Assembly (NCBI GenBank): GCA_008973525.1
Contig: WACJ01000104.1
Span: forward strand, 1-64,000
Direction: 5' to 3'
From: Stenopsyche tienmushanensis
Lineage: Eukaryota; Arthropoda; Insecta; Trichoptera; Stenopsychidae
DNA length: 64,000 nt
In this document: positions 11,039 to 35,412 of the stretch, piece after piece
How the letters are laid out: each line of letters begins with the position of its first letter
Position numbering within the stretch: the first letter of the stretch is position 1
Program-made: the position numbers and the translations under genes
Notes under the pieces: model-generated
Databases searched by the model: none
Told to the model about the DNA's origin: nothing
Seen by the model: only the letters and a program-made list of their open reading frames with translations

Positions 11039-12258
11039 ATGGTTTTCACGGAGGATTTTAATTTACCGACAGTTGAAGAACTGACGGTCCAAGAAGTGAA
11101 TCTGTCATCTGCCACTTTACGCGCCGCCGGTTTCCATCTTGGGAAATATTGCGAGGCTAAGAACAATGTCAGTGGCGCTCTGCCCTCTAATAATTCCTTT
11201 GCTCTTCCCCTTTTTAAATGATCCCTTTTATTCTAACCAACTCCTACTGTCACATCCATACTTCATATTTATGTCCCTCGTTGTATTAATTCGCATTCGT
11301 TGATTGCATAACTGCCAATGTTTTTGTTTAACCTGTGAAACTGATTCCAAATTCTTTCATGGATTTAAACACATTATATCGATGTTTACCACCCGGTGCT
11401 ATACATCATCAAAAACACAATGCTTTGAATATAAATAATTATTAGTATTGACATTTGAATTTATAATCATATATAAAAATAGTTCACTTACATAGTATAA
11501 AGATGAACAATATACATTTTTTTATATTTTCATTCGAATCATTTAATATTCTAATAAGAAATATGTATTCACATGATATAAGTCCTAATTCCGAAATAAT
11601 AATCGGAAGATTTTTTGAAGATCAAATATTTTTTGACATGTCAAGACGAAGTTGAAAATTAAATGGCACTGAATAATTGTGTGATGCCTCTATTTTATTT
11701 ATATTTAGTGCAATTCCTTTGTAATTAAATATTGATTTGTTTCCAGAAACTTTTATAATATATTTTACCATTGCAGGAATTTATGCTTTGTCGTAATGAA
11801 TTAAAAGATCCCAGGAAGTGCATCAAAGAAGGCAAAGAAGTGACGGCATGCTCACTAGAATTCTTTCGACTCTTGAAAAATAATTGCAAATCCGAGTTCA
11901 ATCAATACGCTCACTGCGTGGATCAAAGCTCTAATGATTATTCGTTCAAACCGTAAATATTTCATTCTCTAATATTAAAATCGAAATAATGCCAAAATCA
12001 GTATAAACGACTTATATTTTGTATTTTTACAGCTGCCGCAAGACTCAATCTGTTTACGATGCTTGCGTATTAGAAAAAATGAACATAGAGCGTCCCGGCT
12101 ATGGATATTATTGCAGAGCGCGTATCCATGATTCTGATAGACCAAAACCACCGCGCACACCAAAGGCGGTCTATTCCGATATTCCAGCCCAATTGCCTCC
12201 AGACGCTGAAAAAATTCCAGCTAAATACGGCACTCGATTCTACTGGCTTAATGACTAA
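11039..12258 (+). CDS. NDUFA8: NADH dehydrogenase (complex I) 1 alpha subcomplex subunit 8
   Basis: Exons 11039-11167, 11777-11952 and 12033-12258 join in phases 0 and 2 to give 176 residues, the usual size. Accessory subunit of mitochondrial complex I on the intermembrane-space side. Four CX9C spacings are exact: YC...LC across the first splice, KC...AC, NC...HC and PC...AC, the double CHCH arrangement of the family, which is folded by the Mia40 relay. Family landmarks seen: PTVEELTVQEVNLSSATLRAAG, then FMLCRNE, KDPRKC and the end YGTRFYWLND. No N-terminal presequence, as expected for a Mia40 client. The start sits in AAGCAAAAATGG. A poly(A) signal AATAAA is at 12261-12266, almost touching the stop; a more distal signal may be used. 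Confidence 0.95.
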
Positions 12259-12643
12259 GTAATAAAAACCCCATTTAAACGCAGTTATTAGTCGAGTTCA
12301 TTTCGTGGAGTATTAATGCAATTAATCCTTATTGATTGTTTTTATTTATTTATATCCCGGAATGATTTTTATTAGAACTTGTTGTAACTTTAATACTGTA
12401 CAACAACATCTTTAAGATAAATCATTATGTTGAATTATGTTTACGTTTTATTTAATATTCCAAATACATGTTTATCGAGTTACATTTTGGGATCTGGGAT
12501 AAAACAGCAGGAGTAAATTAATTTATACTTGAATTTTAAGCTACAATTGGCTTCGTTTAGATTTATTATTATTATAGTACATTTGTAAAAGTATCATCGT
12601 TAAAATACATAAAGGTATTTTACGATGTATGCTATTATTTAAA
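12259..12643. other. Convergent 3' region between NDUFA8 and NKRF
   Basis: AT-rich, 385 bp between the two stop codons of tail-to-tail genes. A minus-strand AATAAA at 12567-12562 lies about 80 bp past the NKRF stop. The two 3' UTRs probably meet or overlap here. Confidence 0.5.
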
Positions 12644-15600
12644 TCACTCGATTTCGCTATTTGGATAAACGAGTTGAAATTTGTCATTAGATCCTCCAGA
12701 ATCCAAGAGAGTCTGCACCAACTGAGCAGGTGTTAAACACTTGCTGATCACCAAATACCTAAAATTTAAATAAATTTGAAATTAATCATTTATATATGCG
12801 CCCATTGATGGTCTCTCGGTGCTGGCTGGCGTCCTGCCTCGCCAAACATTAATTCGTCAGCGGTCCGAGAAGTGAACCAGTTGGATACACAGACCTAGTA
12901 ACCACTCTGTCCTCTTTATGGGCTTTTTGCGTTATTTTCGGCGATAAATGTGTATCTAGGACCTTCTATCTGTACAATCATGGTATCCCATCTAGAGACT
13001 AATTTACGTAAGTGGCTCGTACTTAATGAGATGCCAATTTATAGATTTTTTATCAGCTGGTTTAAGAATTTTATCAATTTTTCAAAAGAGTTTCATGAAT
13101 TTCTTGCGAAATCACCCAGACTTTAGGGGCAGTTTAGCACGGAACACCCGGACTATAAAGTGTCAATAGTAGAGCACTTAAATGCATACAGTAAAGCGTA
13201 AAAAAACGTTTTAAATCATTCATGATGTTTTAAACTGATTAGGTTGTTTACCCCATAATTATTACAAAAAATCAAGTTTAAAAAAATAGTAATACAAGAT
13301 TAACTACCTCTCGTCTTCTAGACCATAACTCCTGGATTTAAGTCCACATTTCAAGGCAATTTGATGCATTTCTGCTCTCTCTTCTTTAGTGAAATCATTT
13401 GCAAATACAAGATCAAAATCAGCACTGCTCGTGTCTTTAAAATCTCTAATAACATTAGTCAAAGCAAATCTTATAGGTTTTCCCATATGTTGGCTGCCAA
13501 GTCCTGCTCTGTGAATCTAAAGAGCAAACATTATATTAAAAGGAATAAACTACAAAATCATGATTCTCAGGTTTAAAACAACAGTCTGTAACGTGTTTAA
13601 TAAGAATAATACTATTCTTTTAGCGGATGTTTACACAATAAAAACATAAACTGTAAATAAAATATTGACTATTCTGAACGAAGGTTGTAAAAAATTATAG
13701 ATGTTCATGCTATTAAGATATGGCGTACAAACAAATATTAGTTTTTGAAGATCAATAGCGTTTACCTGTTTTAAATTAGGCATAATTGGTTCACTTATTC
13801 CGCCTTCCGTCGCTCCCAAAGAACCGCCTTTCCATCCCATCAACTTCATCATCCTTATAGAAAAGTTGATCAATTGTAAAAAAAAACATATAAATTCAAT
13901 CGTAACAAAAATTGTTTTACTATGACATGCATAATATTAGATGTTCCCATAAGTAATGTCGTTTTTTCGATGCTCTTCAATCTCCTTTAGTTTGTTGAGT
14001 AGTAAGGATATGTTCTAAAGTTTCTCTTGTGAATATAAACCTGTATGCTGGTGTGACTGTTGAGGATGTGCGTGTCTGAATCTGTTAGTGTAATACGCGC
14101 CAACGGTGCCCTGTCTGAGTCTTTCGAGGTGATAACGAAAGTCAAACAAGGGGATGCTCTTTCCCCATTACTTTTTAATATTGTGTTGGAAGCAATTAAG
14201 AGGGAGGCTAGGAGATCCAAAGCTTTGGCAGAACTTACATCGCTTATTGACAGAGCTGCTACTAATTTTCATATGAAAATAAATGGTGGTATCAAGGGTG
14301 TATGCTGGAGGTTACACCTCCATGAGTGTCCCTCGAGCCATATTAGGTTTGGGACTGAATAGCAATAGACCCGATGGAAGACTTCACCCATCCTGGGCAA
14401 GTTGTAAAAGACGCCACACATCTGGGCCTGGATAATTAAAGGGAAGAGGCTCAGGGCAAACAGAAATGGCGAAACGCATTGTCAGTGGCCGGGACTTTTA
14501 TAGGGATATAGGAGCCACTTTGAATCAAGTTAAAGATTAGATGCGGACATGTATAAAAATAACGTAATCTTACAACATTCCTGAACAATATATGATATTT
14601 ACTGGGATATATAAAAATAAATTAAACGCTTGGGTTATTAGTTTTAAATGCATTTTAAAGATTATGATAAAAATACCTTGAAGCGACTGTACTTTCAACT
14701 TTAGTTTCAAATGGATCAATTTTTGACTTATCATCTGCAACTTCTTTGGTTATTTTTTTATCATCTTTGCTGAAATGTTTTTGCACTCTAATAATGGTAT
14801 AACAGTGTTTTTGAAGAACCTTGAATATCAAAAAAATAAAACATGATGAAATATTGCAAGTCAATGTTTGCGTACAACTCCTTAAAAATACCCACCTTCC
14901 AAGCTATCTCTGCTGTTTTTTCTTTCGCTAATTTCTGCGTTTCTCCAGTCTCCGTAAATACATTTGATTCGTTGATGAAGCATTTACATCTCCATATATT
15001 TTCTTCTTTATCAAACTGCCAGTCTAATTTAACTTTACTTGTTTGACAAGAATCTACAAAATGTTCATCAATATAAACACATCACTCAATAAGCTTGTTA
15101 CATTTTACATCAACATTTGTCCATGAAAAGCTCAATTCGAAGTGTTAGCTATCTTAGTGACAACGCGTCCACAATTCAGAGCGCTGTTTCATCAAAAAAA
15201 AGGTTTTTTCATGTGTTATGTGACAATAAAACATGGATCCATCACTACATTCTAGCATCAAATTGACAGTCAGCTGAGTGGACAGTAAGAGACGAAAGCC
15301 GTCCAAAGCGACCAAAAACAGGAATGTCAGCTAATAAGATTTTGAGATGCACAGAGTATTTTGTTCATTGATTGCCTTAAAGAAGGATGAATCATCAAAA
15401 GTTAAATGTTATCGAAATGCTAGAGAAGCGTCGGAATGAATGCATTACCCTTAAATGCTGATGAATAAAGTTGAATTTTGCTGTTTAATTGTTGTTTTAT
15501 TTGCCATCCTACAAACTTATTGTGTATTATATGACATCAAAATTAAATAAATTTGTATGACTGAATACTATTGAATCCTTATGTTGAACATTGCATAAAT

Positions 15601-16388
15601 AAACTGAAAATAAATATTTACCGACTAGTCTGGAAATATTACTACTTGATAGCCTGTCAAATAAAACCAAATTTCCATATACGGAATGAACGTTGGCACT
15701 TTTAACCGACGAGTCAATAAACTTTTCATTTCTTCTGTTTTTATTTGACTGACTGGCACGATTCCGGAGATTAGTATTGCTTTGTATATCTAAAATAATA
15801 TGAAACATCATTTAAATCATAGTTTTGATGATGAATTTTAACTTGCTTATGGTTTTACTTTGTTGATGATCGATTCTCAAATTCACGTGTCGCATGGGAT
15901 TTTTGATGATTGGTTGAGGATTTTCAAAATGATCTGCATTTCCGGCAGCAACGAAACGTAACTCCGTGGATCGGGGAGCGCTTTCTTCGTGTCCATAGGG
16001 CCTTTTTGTACCTTTAGCCCTGTCTTCTGCAGCGTCTGATGCGGATACAAACGTACGTTGAATTCTCTTTTTCCTTTTTTCTCTGAAATCGTGGGCCACC
16101 TAAATCAATAAGAATGGTTCATTCTAAAGAATCAAATGAGACAGACTTCTTAAAGAACGTAAGAAATACTTCTTGAGAGAGTTTCGCTATCTGAGCCATG
16201 ACGGGAGCTGGATATCGACAGCCTAAATATTCGATATTCGTGAAAACGCGCGCCAAACACACTAATCTATCTTCGGGAATTTCGTTCTTCCATCGTTCCA
16301 TGAATTTTCGCCGGAGATTCCATTGCTCTTCACTTTCAGATACCGATTTATATGCATCTATGTCCCAATCCGACTTTAAATTTTCCAT
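12644..16388 (-). CDS. NKRF: NF-kappa-B-repressing-factor-like protein (XTBD, dsRBM, G-patch, R3H), 446 aa
   Basis: Eight exons join in phase: 16388-16170, 16099-15859, 15789-15622, 15053-14896, 14819-14677, 13853-13766, 13516-13308, 12758-12644. Domain order matches vertebrate NKRF. Residues about 5-90 are an XTBD, the XRN2-binding domain (EEQWNLRRKFMERW, RLVCLARVF, LGCRYPAPVM). About 211-285 are a dsRBM-like fold (WRCKCF, KEKTAEIAWKVLQKHC). About 310-345 are a G-patch (MMKLMGWKGGSLG). About 350-446 are R3H and the conserved C-terminus (FTKEERAEMHQIALKCGLKS, then YLVISK). In animals NKRF partners XRN2 and DHX15 in nucleolar rRNA processing. A Lys/Arg-rich stretch after the XTBD (REKRKKRIQR) could be a nuclear signal. 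Introns carry a LINE relic, a mariner relic and another dispersed repeat. Confidence 0.9.
12803..13015. repeat. Dispersed GTCAGCGGTCTGA repeat, copy 1 (NKRF last intron)
   Basis: Shares with four other sites the string of blocks: GGCGTCC..., ATTCGTCAGCGGTC(C/T)GAGAAG, CCAGTTGGA, ACTCTGTCCTCTTTA, GGGCTTTTTGCG, TTTTCGG, GGACCTTCTAT. No coding frame shared between copies. Its class is unknown to me; the low divergence of the blocks suggests a SINE-like or LINE 3' piece. Confidence 0.6.
14030..14545 (+). mobile_element. RTE-like LINE relic, internally deleted
   Basis: Plus-strand frame with the reverse transcriptase block KQGDALSPLLFNIVLEAIKR, then a jump to AELTSLIDRAATNFHMKIN. The related copy at 52.9-53.8 kb has the intervening part, including the catalytic-site region, so this copy has lost it. 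The 3' part ends with RDFYRDIGATLNQVK, paralleling that copy. Lies in an NKRF intron, antisense to the gene. Confidence 0.75.
15185..15480 (+). mobile_element. Mariner transposase relic, internally deleted
   Basis: Plus strand gives TWIHHY, QSAEWT and ESRPKRPKTGMSANK, the block around the second catalytic Asp of mariner. It then jumps to the family C-terminus (VIEMLEKRRNECITLK). The HDNA block between is missing and stops interrupt. Non-functional. Lies in the NKRF intron at 15054-15621. Confidence 0.8.
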
Positions 16389-17931
16389 AGCTGATCTATA
16401 AATAAAAATGCAGTCGGCGAAAACGCGGGCTCTTTTAAAATTTTACACTTATATTAGATTTAAAAAATATATATTTAATATGATTACCGGGTTATGTAAA
16501 AGTAATAAATAAAATTGACCTGTATTTTTGTTTATTGCATGTTTAAAGCCATATAAACAATATTTAACGGAGTCAAACACTGACGTTTACTTATGAATTT
16601 ATTGGTTATGGCCGTTATTCTATTGTTGGCGAAAAATGTAAAAAAAATGTTTTTTGTATTTATTTTGATTAAAATATTATTTTATATCTTTTATTATTAT
16701 ATTGGGTTAATTATCAAATATATAATAGTGTAATTTAAATAGAAAAATTAAATGCATTATAATATTAAAAATATTTTTAAAATAAATTTAATTTAGTTTT
16801 GATACTTAATAATTATTTTGAAAGACTGCAAAAAATTAAATATTATTAAAATACTTTTTAAAACTCTTATAAAGGCTATTTTTATTACAAAAATTCATTT
16901 TTGTAAAATGGTATATTTATTTTGTGATTGGTTTTGTATTTATAATAGAGTTTAATAAAAGTTTTTAAATTCGAAAATATAAATTAAATGCAAAAATCAT
17001 AAATGAATTGGTTTTAATTAAATCAAAATGCTATGCGAACCAATCGATCGAAGTTTAGAAAGGTAGAGTGGAACGGTGAAAAGAAGATCGATGAGTACGG
17101 CGTTGTGGCCAAATAAATGTGTAACAAAGGTGGTGTCGGGTCGTGATCGGTCGTCTTGCGCCCTCGCGCCTCTCGCAACCCCCGATCCGAAGCCTACGTG
17201 CGACTATCCGAAACCCGGAAGTCACCCCACTTGAGGTATGACATCTCTTCCCGTATCCTCCCCATACTGCCCACAGTACCGCTCCCCGCAAACGTCAAAA
17301 TGAAACCACTCCCGCGATTCGAACTCTCCCGACCTGCCCGACTTCGCTCTTTAAAATCGCGCCCTTTCGCGATTTCCGATCGAATTTTAATTTAACCCTC
17401 CCCAAAGCTGAAACTCCAAGAGCGAACCCCCACAGTCATCCCATCTCCGACTTTCGTATGTGCAATCTTTATTAGCTAAATATTACCGACGACTCATCTT
17501 TCGCGATCGATATTCATCCCGTAAATTTTTAACTTCCAATAAGAATACAAATATGTACCGCCGTTTCATAGTGAACCCACTCTCCCGGCAAGCTGATATC
17601 CTCATTTGCTTCCACCGCATGAAATCGACCTCGAATGAAAATCCACCCAATGCATCTTAATCGTCAATCAATTGCATTCTTTTCAGATTCTACACATTCG
17701 TTTGTCCGCATTGTGATCATCTGCCGTCCTCGAACATATACAAACGTATCCTAATGTATATATGCAATAACATTGCGTTCGTCTCAGAGTACTCAAAATT
17801 GTGCAATAAATGCTATGTGAATCTGTGAAAGAATCAAATTCTATCGGTGAATTACATGTAAAGATTACTGAGGAATTTCATCAGAATTCATCAATAAAAA
17901 GAAAGTCATCGAATCGAATCCTTGAACAAAG
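16389..17931. promoter_or_regulatory. Divergent NKRF / Cul1 upstream region
   Basis: Left half (16400-17040) is extremely AT-rich. From about 17040 to 17400 composition rises in GC and CpG, then falls gradually to the Cul1 start at 17932. The GC-rich part is the best candidate for the Cul1 promoter and 5' UTR. Open frames in it look like by-products of composition. No TATA box or initiator could be assigned with confidence. Confidence 0.45.
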
Positions 17932-29149
<11,218 letters not shown>

Positions 29150-31592
29150 TCGTCCCTTTAGTTTTAATTCTGTTTAATTTCAACTTTTATTTACTAATTC
29201 TGACTTTTTATATTGTATATACATTTTAAAAACCGAAAGATATTTTCACTTACTCTCAAATTTTCTCACATTCCTGTTTGTTAGGGAGTAAAGATCTGCT
29301 GTGACATGGGTTGATCAAATTTGCAATGAAAATATGCAGAATCCGCATTACACATATATTTTTTTAATTCTGTTTACTCGTTGAAACCCAAATAATTGAC
29401 CAGGCCTCTCGAAAATATAATTAAAAGCTGTCGGTGTGAAAATACTTGTGCTTTTCATTTATTAACCGAAAACTTTATCTGCATATCATATTTGTACTTG
29501 TTTTTTTTTTTTCATGTTTACAGAAATAGTTTATACATATTGATTAAATTAATAAAGCAAAATTTTAACTTAACATTAAAAGATGCGAGCGTTTTTATCA
29601 CGAATATCAATTGTTAGAAATAATTTCAAGTGTTATGATTTTTCTTATGAGAAAATCATTTTCCTAAACTCGAAATAATGTTTACGTATTGATTTGTCTT
29701 AATTTTTTTTCTACGCAGAATCTCGTTTTATCGATCAGGTCCGCTATAAGCATTCCAAATTGAAATATTTTGATGAATTAACATATGTTCCTAAGAAACT
29801 GTAAAATTTTGACTAATTGATTATTTGTGTGATAGATGTTTTTCTTTTTAACTTTTATAAAACTAATATTACTAGAAATCAACTATGGAAATTATAAAGT
29901 ATATTAAAAGTAAATTACCATAACAATCCAGGGGACTGAAAGATATGATTTTTATTTGAAAATTCAGTCATAAATTTTAAGACAAAGGTAATGGTAAAAA
30001 ATGTAGTCATTTTAAGTAAGAAAAAAGACTTTTCCACTATTGAAACCAGTAGAGAAATTTTCTGAAAATACCGAAAGTTTGTTTCGTCCGCATTTATCCA
30101 ATAGTAATTTGATTCCAAATTACATTTAAATTCTCATTTATTTATATACGTTTTTATTTATTCGAATATATATGAACAATGTCCCGATCGAATTAAATCA
30201 ATAAACCATACGCATATTTTTTTAATTCCATTCCCGTCTTCATAGTAGTTTGTTGTATTGCATCTCGATTGTGCGCAAATTTTAAGGACGTCCTGTGACC
30301 GAACTATTCAGGATTGTGCAATGGCATTTTGAGGGTCTGGGTGTAAAATATTAATATTCTCCCTGCTTCTCATTTTTGAAATTTATGTTAAAATATGTAC
30401 ATGCTTCAATTATATTACTACGATAGATATTGTGGTTTTATTATTAAAAACCTTTTTATTTATTCATAGTTTTTATTCTCGTTTATGACAAAGATTTTGC
30501 ATTGAATTGATAAAACCGTTGACGTAGTCCTTTGATCATTTGTATTTGTAAAATGTGATGTTTGTAGCAGAGCTGTTTGGGTACTCAAAGGTACATGTTT
30601 CGTACTTAAAGATAGTTGATATCTACCTGGTTAATAAAAAGTCCTAGATAAACCAAAAATATTTCCATTGCTTTAGGAAATATTGAATTAATTTTCTAAA
30701 AATTTAAATGTAAAATACGGTTTTAGTAGTAAAATTGAGTTTTTTTTATAATATTCTACTTGTGCTCAAATTCTAAATCTGAAATCTCAGTGTAATATCA
30801 CTATCAAAATAAATCACAAATTTTAAGAACATTTTAAGTCCTATATTATAGAACCAGTCTCGTTAAAATGAAAAAAAATATAGTTATCACTTAAATAAAA
30901 TAGCCACAGGGCGAAATAAAGTTAATTTAAATGGATACTGTACTGTATTTATCCTTTAGAGTTAAATATGAAATAAATAATTTATACTTTTTCATATAAT
31001 ATTGGCCTGAGACAACTAGGTGATCAATTTACTGAGAAACGCCCAATAATATTCTATTAGAAATAAAAGCACGGCATTATAAAAAAAGTGCTATGGAGCG
31101 CTTCCCGCAGCTTGTGCGGGCATACTCTTTCCGAATCAATCCAGTGCGCCCATAGCATGTGCGTGCATACTCATCAAAAGGTTAATGAGCTAAAGAAGCA
31201 TTTATTTAATTTTGATCTATTAAAATCAAGCAAATTAACTTAAAATTAGCCGATTACAATTTTGGATAAATTTTCAGTTTAATAATGTCTTTTAATAAAT
31301 GAAATTACTACCAATTTTTATTAAATTTTGTATATAAAAATAATTTAAAATTAAAAAAAATTAACTATCGCATAAGTTAATATCGCATCGAATCATATAT
31401 ATTTTTATCAAGTATCAATTTTATGATTTTAATTTTATAATGAGTCGTCTCGACTTTACAACGAACGGAAATTTTGAAATGTCAAAATATACTAAATCGA
31501 TATCTGGTCGACGCACGTGTTGTTAAGACCAGTCGTGTGTTTATAAGTTTCGCCCGTTGTCTGCGCGAATTACTCGGTTAATTTTGTCGCGG
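29150..31592. other. Spacer between Cul1 and Mtx2
   Basis: AT-rich. The first part should be Cul1 3' UTR (an AATAAA is at 29551-29556). No coding signal. A short repeat with GCGGGCATACTC...GTGCGTGCATACTCATCAAA is at 31085-31195. CpG content rises from about 31440 to the Mtx2 start, the likely promoter. Confidence 0.5.
31085..31195. repeat. GAGTGCATACTCATCAAAGGGTTAA repeat, diverged copy
   Basis: Contains TGTGCGTGCATACTCATCAA followed by AAGGTTAATG. Relatives at 35413-35480 and 55470-55515. The other end is less clear here. Confidence 0.45.
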
Positions 31593-34032
31593 ATGTCACC
31601 GTATATAACCGAAGCTGTGACCATGGAGATGTCCGGTAATCATTTGTGCAATCTCTATTTTTAATCATTACGTAATTAAATAACCTCAAATCGGATAATA
31701 ATGCATGAGTATATGGACAAATTTTTTAAAGAATTTGTGATATTTAATTTAACTCATGAATATTATTATTTTTTAGATATTTTAATACATGAAATAATAA
31801 TTGTAAAATTATTTTATGCCTATAAAAATAGTCAATAAAATGAATATATTTTTTTCAAATTAATATAATGCTTAATAACAAAAAATATCGTGATAAATTT
31901 ATGCACGTAGAAAAATTTAACCTCACTTTTTAATGCTGATTTTATTATAGCGTCCCTGATGCAACCTTGGCCGGAAGATGCTCAACTTTTTACGCCGTAC
32001 GAAATAGAACAAATCACTCTTCCAGACAATATTAATTGCCTCGCCGTGCGAACGTTTCTTAAGGTTTTCTAAAATCTTATTGAATTCATAATTGTAATTA
32101 ATTTGTGGCCGTATATATCGACATGATAATGTTTTTCCTATTTTAGATATGTGAATTACCGCATTCGGTGGAAATGCGATGGAATGCCGAATTCATGTCT
32201 CCTACCGGTCGGGTGCCGTTTTTGAAATGTGGAAATTTCCTTATATCAGAATTAGAAGCGATTGCTCAACATTGCGAAAAGAGAGGAGTGCGGCCGCCCG
32301 GTACACCGCTCGAAGAACACGATTTAGCCGATATGCGAGCTTTTATAAGTTTGATAAATAACGTACTCTATAATGCAGAGGTTAAGATAGTATTAACATT
32401 TAAATTGTGCAGCAGTAATTAAATTATATTTTACTATATCGTCTTTTAAATCGTTTTTTTAGCTATACGTTTGTTGGGTTCACGAGCAAACGTATAACGA
32501 AGTTACATCTATACGAAACGGTTCAGTTTTTCCTTGGCCGCTTTCTATTTTTCAAAACTGGAGCAAAAGATCGAAAGCCATTAAACAATTAAAAATGTTT
32601 GAATGGTACGATAAATCCCTCGACGATGTTCTAAAAGAGGTAATACATCACTTATATATTTTTTTAATTTAATAAATCTTTCCGACCTGACTTTTTTCAT
32701 TTAGAATAAAAAAAATGTATTTTATGGAGCATAAAGTATGCAAGAAAATTGCTTTTGTTTTCTAGGTTCATTTTTCATGAAAATAGAGTATGTACATTGC
32801 AATGTACAAATGGGCTGAAATGGTTTAAATAATTGTTATTATCTTTCTATAAATGGTGTAAATTATTGTTATTAACCATTCTACTTTACATGAATCAACA
32901 CTGATTGACTCTAATCCCTCTTTTCTTCATCATCGTTTAAACATTGGGCCGACTCAGCCGGCATAAGCCCGCAATAAAATAAAGACAACAATATTTTCGA
33001 CTGACTATAAAATTTAAACAACCCACCCGATCAGTCTTCTTCAGACAATTCGGAGTGCCCATGTGGAGATCCGTTCATGGACGCAGACCATGTTCTGTGG
33101 ACATATCCGGGCATGGCGTCCGATCGACAGATAGACGTTCGACGTCTAGACCGCTGACTAGACAATAGACGTTCTTTCGTCAAGTCAGCGGTCTGAAAAG
33201 CCGACCAGTTGGCCTCACAGATCTTGTGGGTCCTATTTTAGGCTTTTTTGCGGCATTTTCGGGAAAAGATGCGTACCCGGGGCCTTCTATGATCTGCATG
33301 ATCATGAAAGCCTCCTTAAAGGCGAACTTATGTAGGTGACTCACGGTAAATGACGTTGCGAACGAGTTTAGACTTCCCCCCACCCATTAAAACTATATTA
33401 TTAAAACATTTAAAATTACTGTACATTGCAATGTGCGCAGGGACTGAAAGAGCTAATTAAAATTTAGACAGACAAAATTTTGTGATGATATTATCCAAAG
33501 TGTGATTTTTATTGCAAGAAGTGCAAAAAATTATAAAAAAAATCACACCATTTTGTTTAAATGCTATTTTTATTTATTTGTTCAAAGCATAGTTCGATTA
33601 TCGTTGTAATGAGAAAATTGTATGTATTTTAACATAGTTATGGTAATACTGTATGTTTTTACAGGTAGACAATTGCTTATCGGCTCTTTGCGAAAGACTT
33701 GGAAACAAAGACTACTTTTATGGTGAAAAGTGAGTTTGATTTTTATGATTCAATGACACGTTGGTGGACACGTCTGCATTATGCAATCATTTTTCATACC
33801 GATTGACAATAATGTGTATTATGAATGTTATTACTTAATTTATTAGCATAATTCATGCTATTTATTGTATTGCAGTCCCACAGAATTGGATGCCCTCGTT
33901 TTTGGACACGTATTCGCTATAATGACTACGAAATTACCTGAAAACATTCTGGCCGGAGTCGTCAGGAACTATACGCCGTTAATAAACTTGGCGAATAAAA
34001 TAGAAGAAAGATACTTCAAGGATAAAACATAA
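31593..34032 (+). CDS. Mtx2: Metaxin-2, mitochondrial outer-membrane protein, 262 aa
   Basis: Exons 31593-31635, 31951-32063, 32147-32380, 32463-32639, 33665-33729 and 33876-34032 join in phases 1, 0, 0, 0, 2. Length matches animal metaxin-2 (about 263). Seen: [13 protein letters not shown], a thioredoxin-like half with [15 protein letters not shown] and [15 protein letters not shown], the GST-C-like half with [34 protein letters not shown], and the end [16 protein letters not shown]...IEERYF. Metaxins work with the SAM/TOB complex in inserting beta-barrel proteins and, in animals, as adaptors for mitochondrial transport. The start at 31593 is the first ATG of the frame; a second is at 31623. 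AATAAA at 34043-34048. Intron 4 is enlarged by a dispersed repeat. Confidence 0.95.
33047..33395. repeat. Dispersed GTCAGCGGTCTGA repeat, long copy (Mtx2 intron 4)
   Basis: The longest copy in the window: TTCGGAGTGCCCATGTGGAG, GACGCAGACCATGTTCTGTG, GGGCATGGCGTCCGATCG, then GTCAGCGGTCTGAAAAGCCG and GGCGAACTTATGTAGGTGAC. A local inverted duplication is present: AGACCGCTGACT at about 33149 and AGTCAGCGGTCT at about 33183. Confidence 0.6.
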
Positions 34033-35040
34033 CTTTGTAAAAAATAAAGTGATCAAATAAATTGCAGACAATTAGTTAGCTACGAAAATCAAGTGCCCAT
34101 TTTCTAAACGGTATTCAATCACGAGATGAAGTTTCAGTTTTAATAAATTAATCGATCAACAAACGAACAATATGAATAATCTTTAAGTTTTTATAAACCA
34201 TTAACTCTTTCGTAGTCTAAAAATATATTTGATATGGTGGTTTTTTCTTATTTCATTAACACATCTTATGCGGGATCAGTTTAATTGAAGCGAGAGATAT
34301 TTTACGTGGAAATTTTTTAAATTTATGTTTGTGAAAATGTTTTGATAGTCGATAGAAATGTAGTCTGAAAGTCTGTAGTCTGTGAGACTAATGATAAGTG
34401 ATCAAGGGTTAAAGTGAGCTTACCGTTTCCTATATACGGCGAGTGGCACATTGAGGACTGATCTAAATTTGCCGCAAAAGATGTGTTAATTTGATTTGAA
34501 TTGTGCTGAAATTTAAAAATACAAAGAAGCACTTTATGTTACTTAAACTATTAATATATTATTCGCAACGAAATATTTTTGTTGACATTTTAATTTGCAT
34601 TTATTTAATAATCGGCATTTAACAAATGTAGATTTTTAAAATTCATTTGGCACTTATTTTTCAATGTTTTTTAATATAGCTAGATTAAAAAATGTTACTA
34701 GAAAAAAAGGCAGTGTACGGATTTTATGATAGGCTTGCTGCGGAGTCGAGACGAGAGGAGTTTGTTAAAATTTTAATAGATTTATTAACGCGTTGTTTAC
34801 CCGACTGTCAATTAATTTTGCTAAATCGGCTTTTTTTTTGAGGCTTACAAAGTTAAATCTATTTTAAATTAAGCTACATTAATAACGTTGATTTCATATA
34901 TTATTTAAATAATGAATACATATCACTAAAATATGCATTTTGAAAATATTTTTTTAATATTCAAATTGTCAGAGGTAAAATTGAGAATTGTCGATCCATT
35001 TTATTGGTGTATTGTTATATTTTGTTTAACGAATTACCAG

Positions 35041-35151
35041 AGATATTTTTACGTCAAGTTAAACCTTTTTCTTTGAAATGAAAAAGTTTAACTTGAATTG
35101 AAAAAGTTTTTATTTGAAATGAAAAAGTTTTAACTTGGCGTAAAAACACTG
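35041..35151. repeat. AAGTTAAACCTTTTTC-family MITE, short copy
   Basis: Left arm GATATTTTTACGTCAAGTTAAACC, right arm inverse (GTTTTAACTTGGCGTAAAAA then CACTGTA). Between them are repeats of GAAATGAAAAAGTTTAACTT. About 111 bp. Family described at 44583-44942. Confidence 0.65.
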
Positions 35152-35412
35152 TAAAATCATTCTGCAATCAAAGGCATAATAAATAAATGAAAACTGCATA
35201 GTGATTCGTTGCTTTAAAAATCACGATTTTTTTATAAACTGATTCACCCGTATTTAAATATATATATTTTATTATGTTATGTTACAGAAATCTCAACATT
35301 GAAGATCTATTTAATAAACTATAATGTGTATTCATCTGATTATTTTAATTGTTGTTCTACGCTAACTTAACGTGGACAACTATTTCACCTTTGTATTTTC
35401 TTTTTTTTTATC

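Noticed and set aside
17310..17385. GATTCGAACTCTCC, which resembles the T-arm of a tRNA on the minus strand
   Set aside because: I could not build matching acceptor, D and anticodon stems around it.
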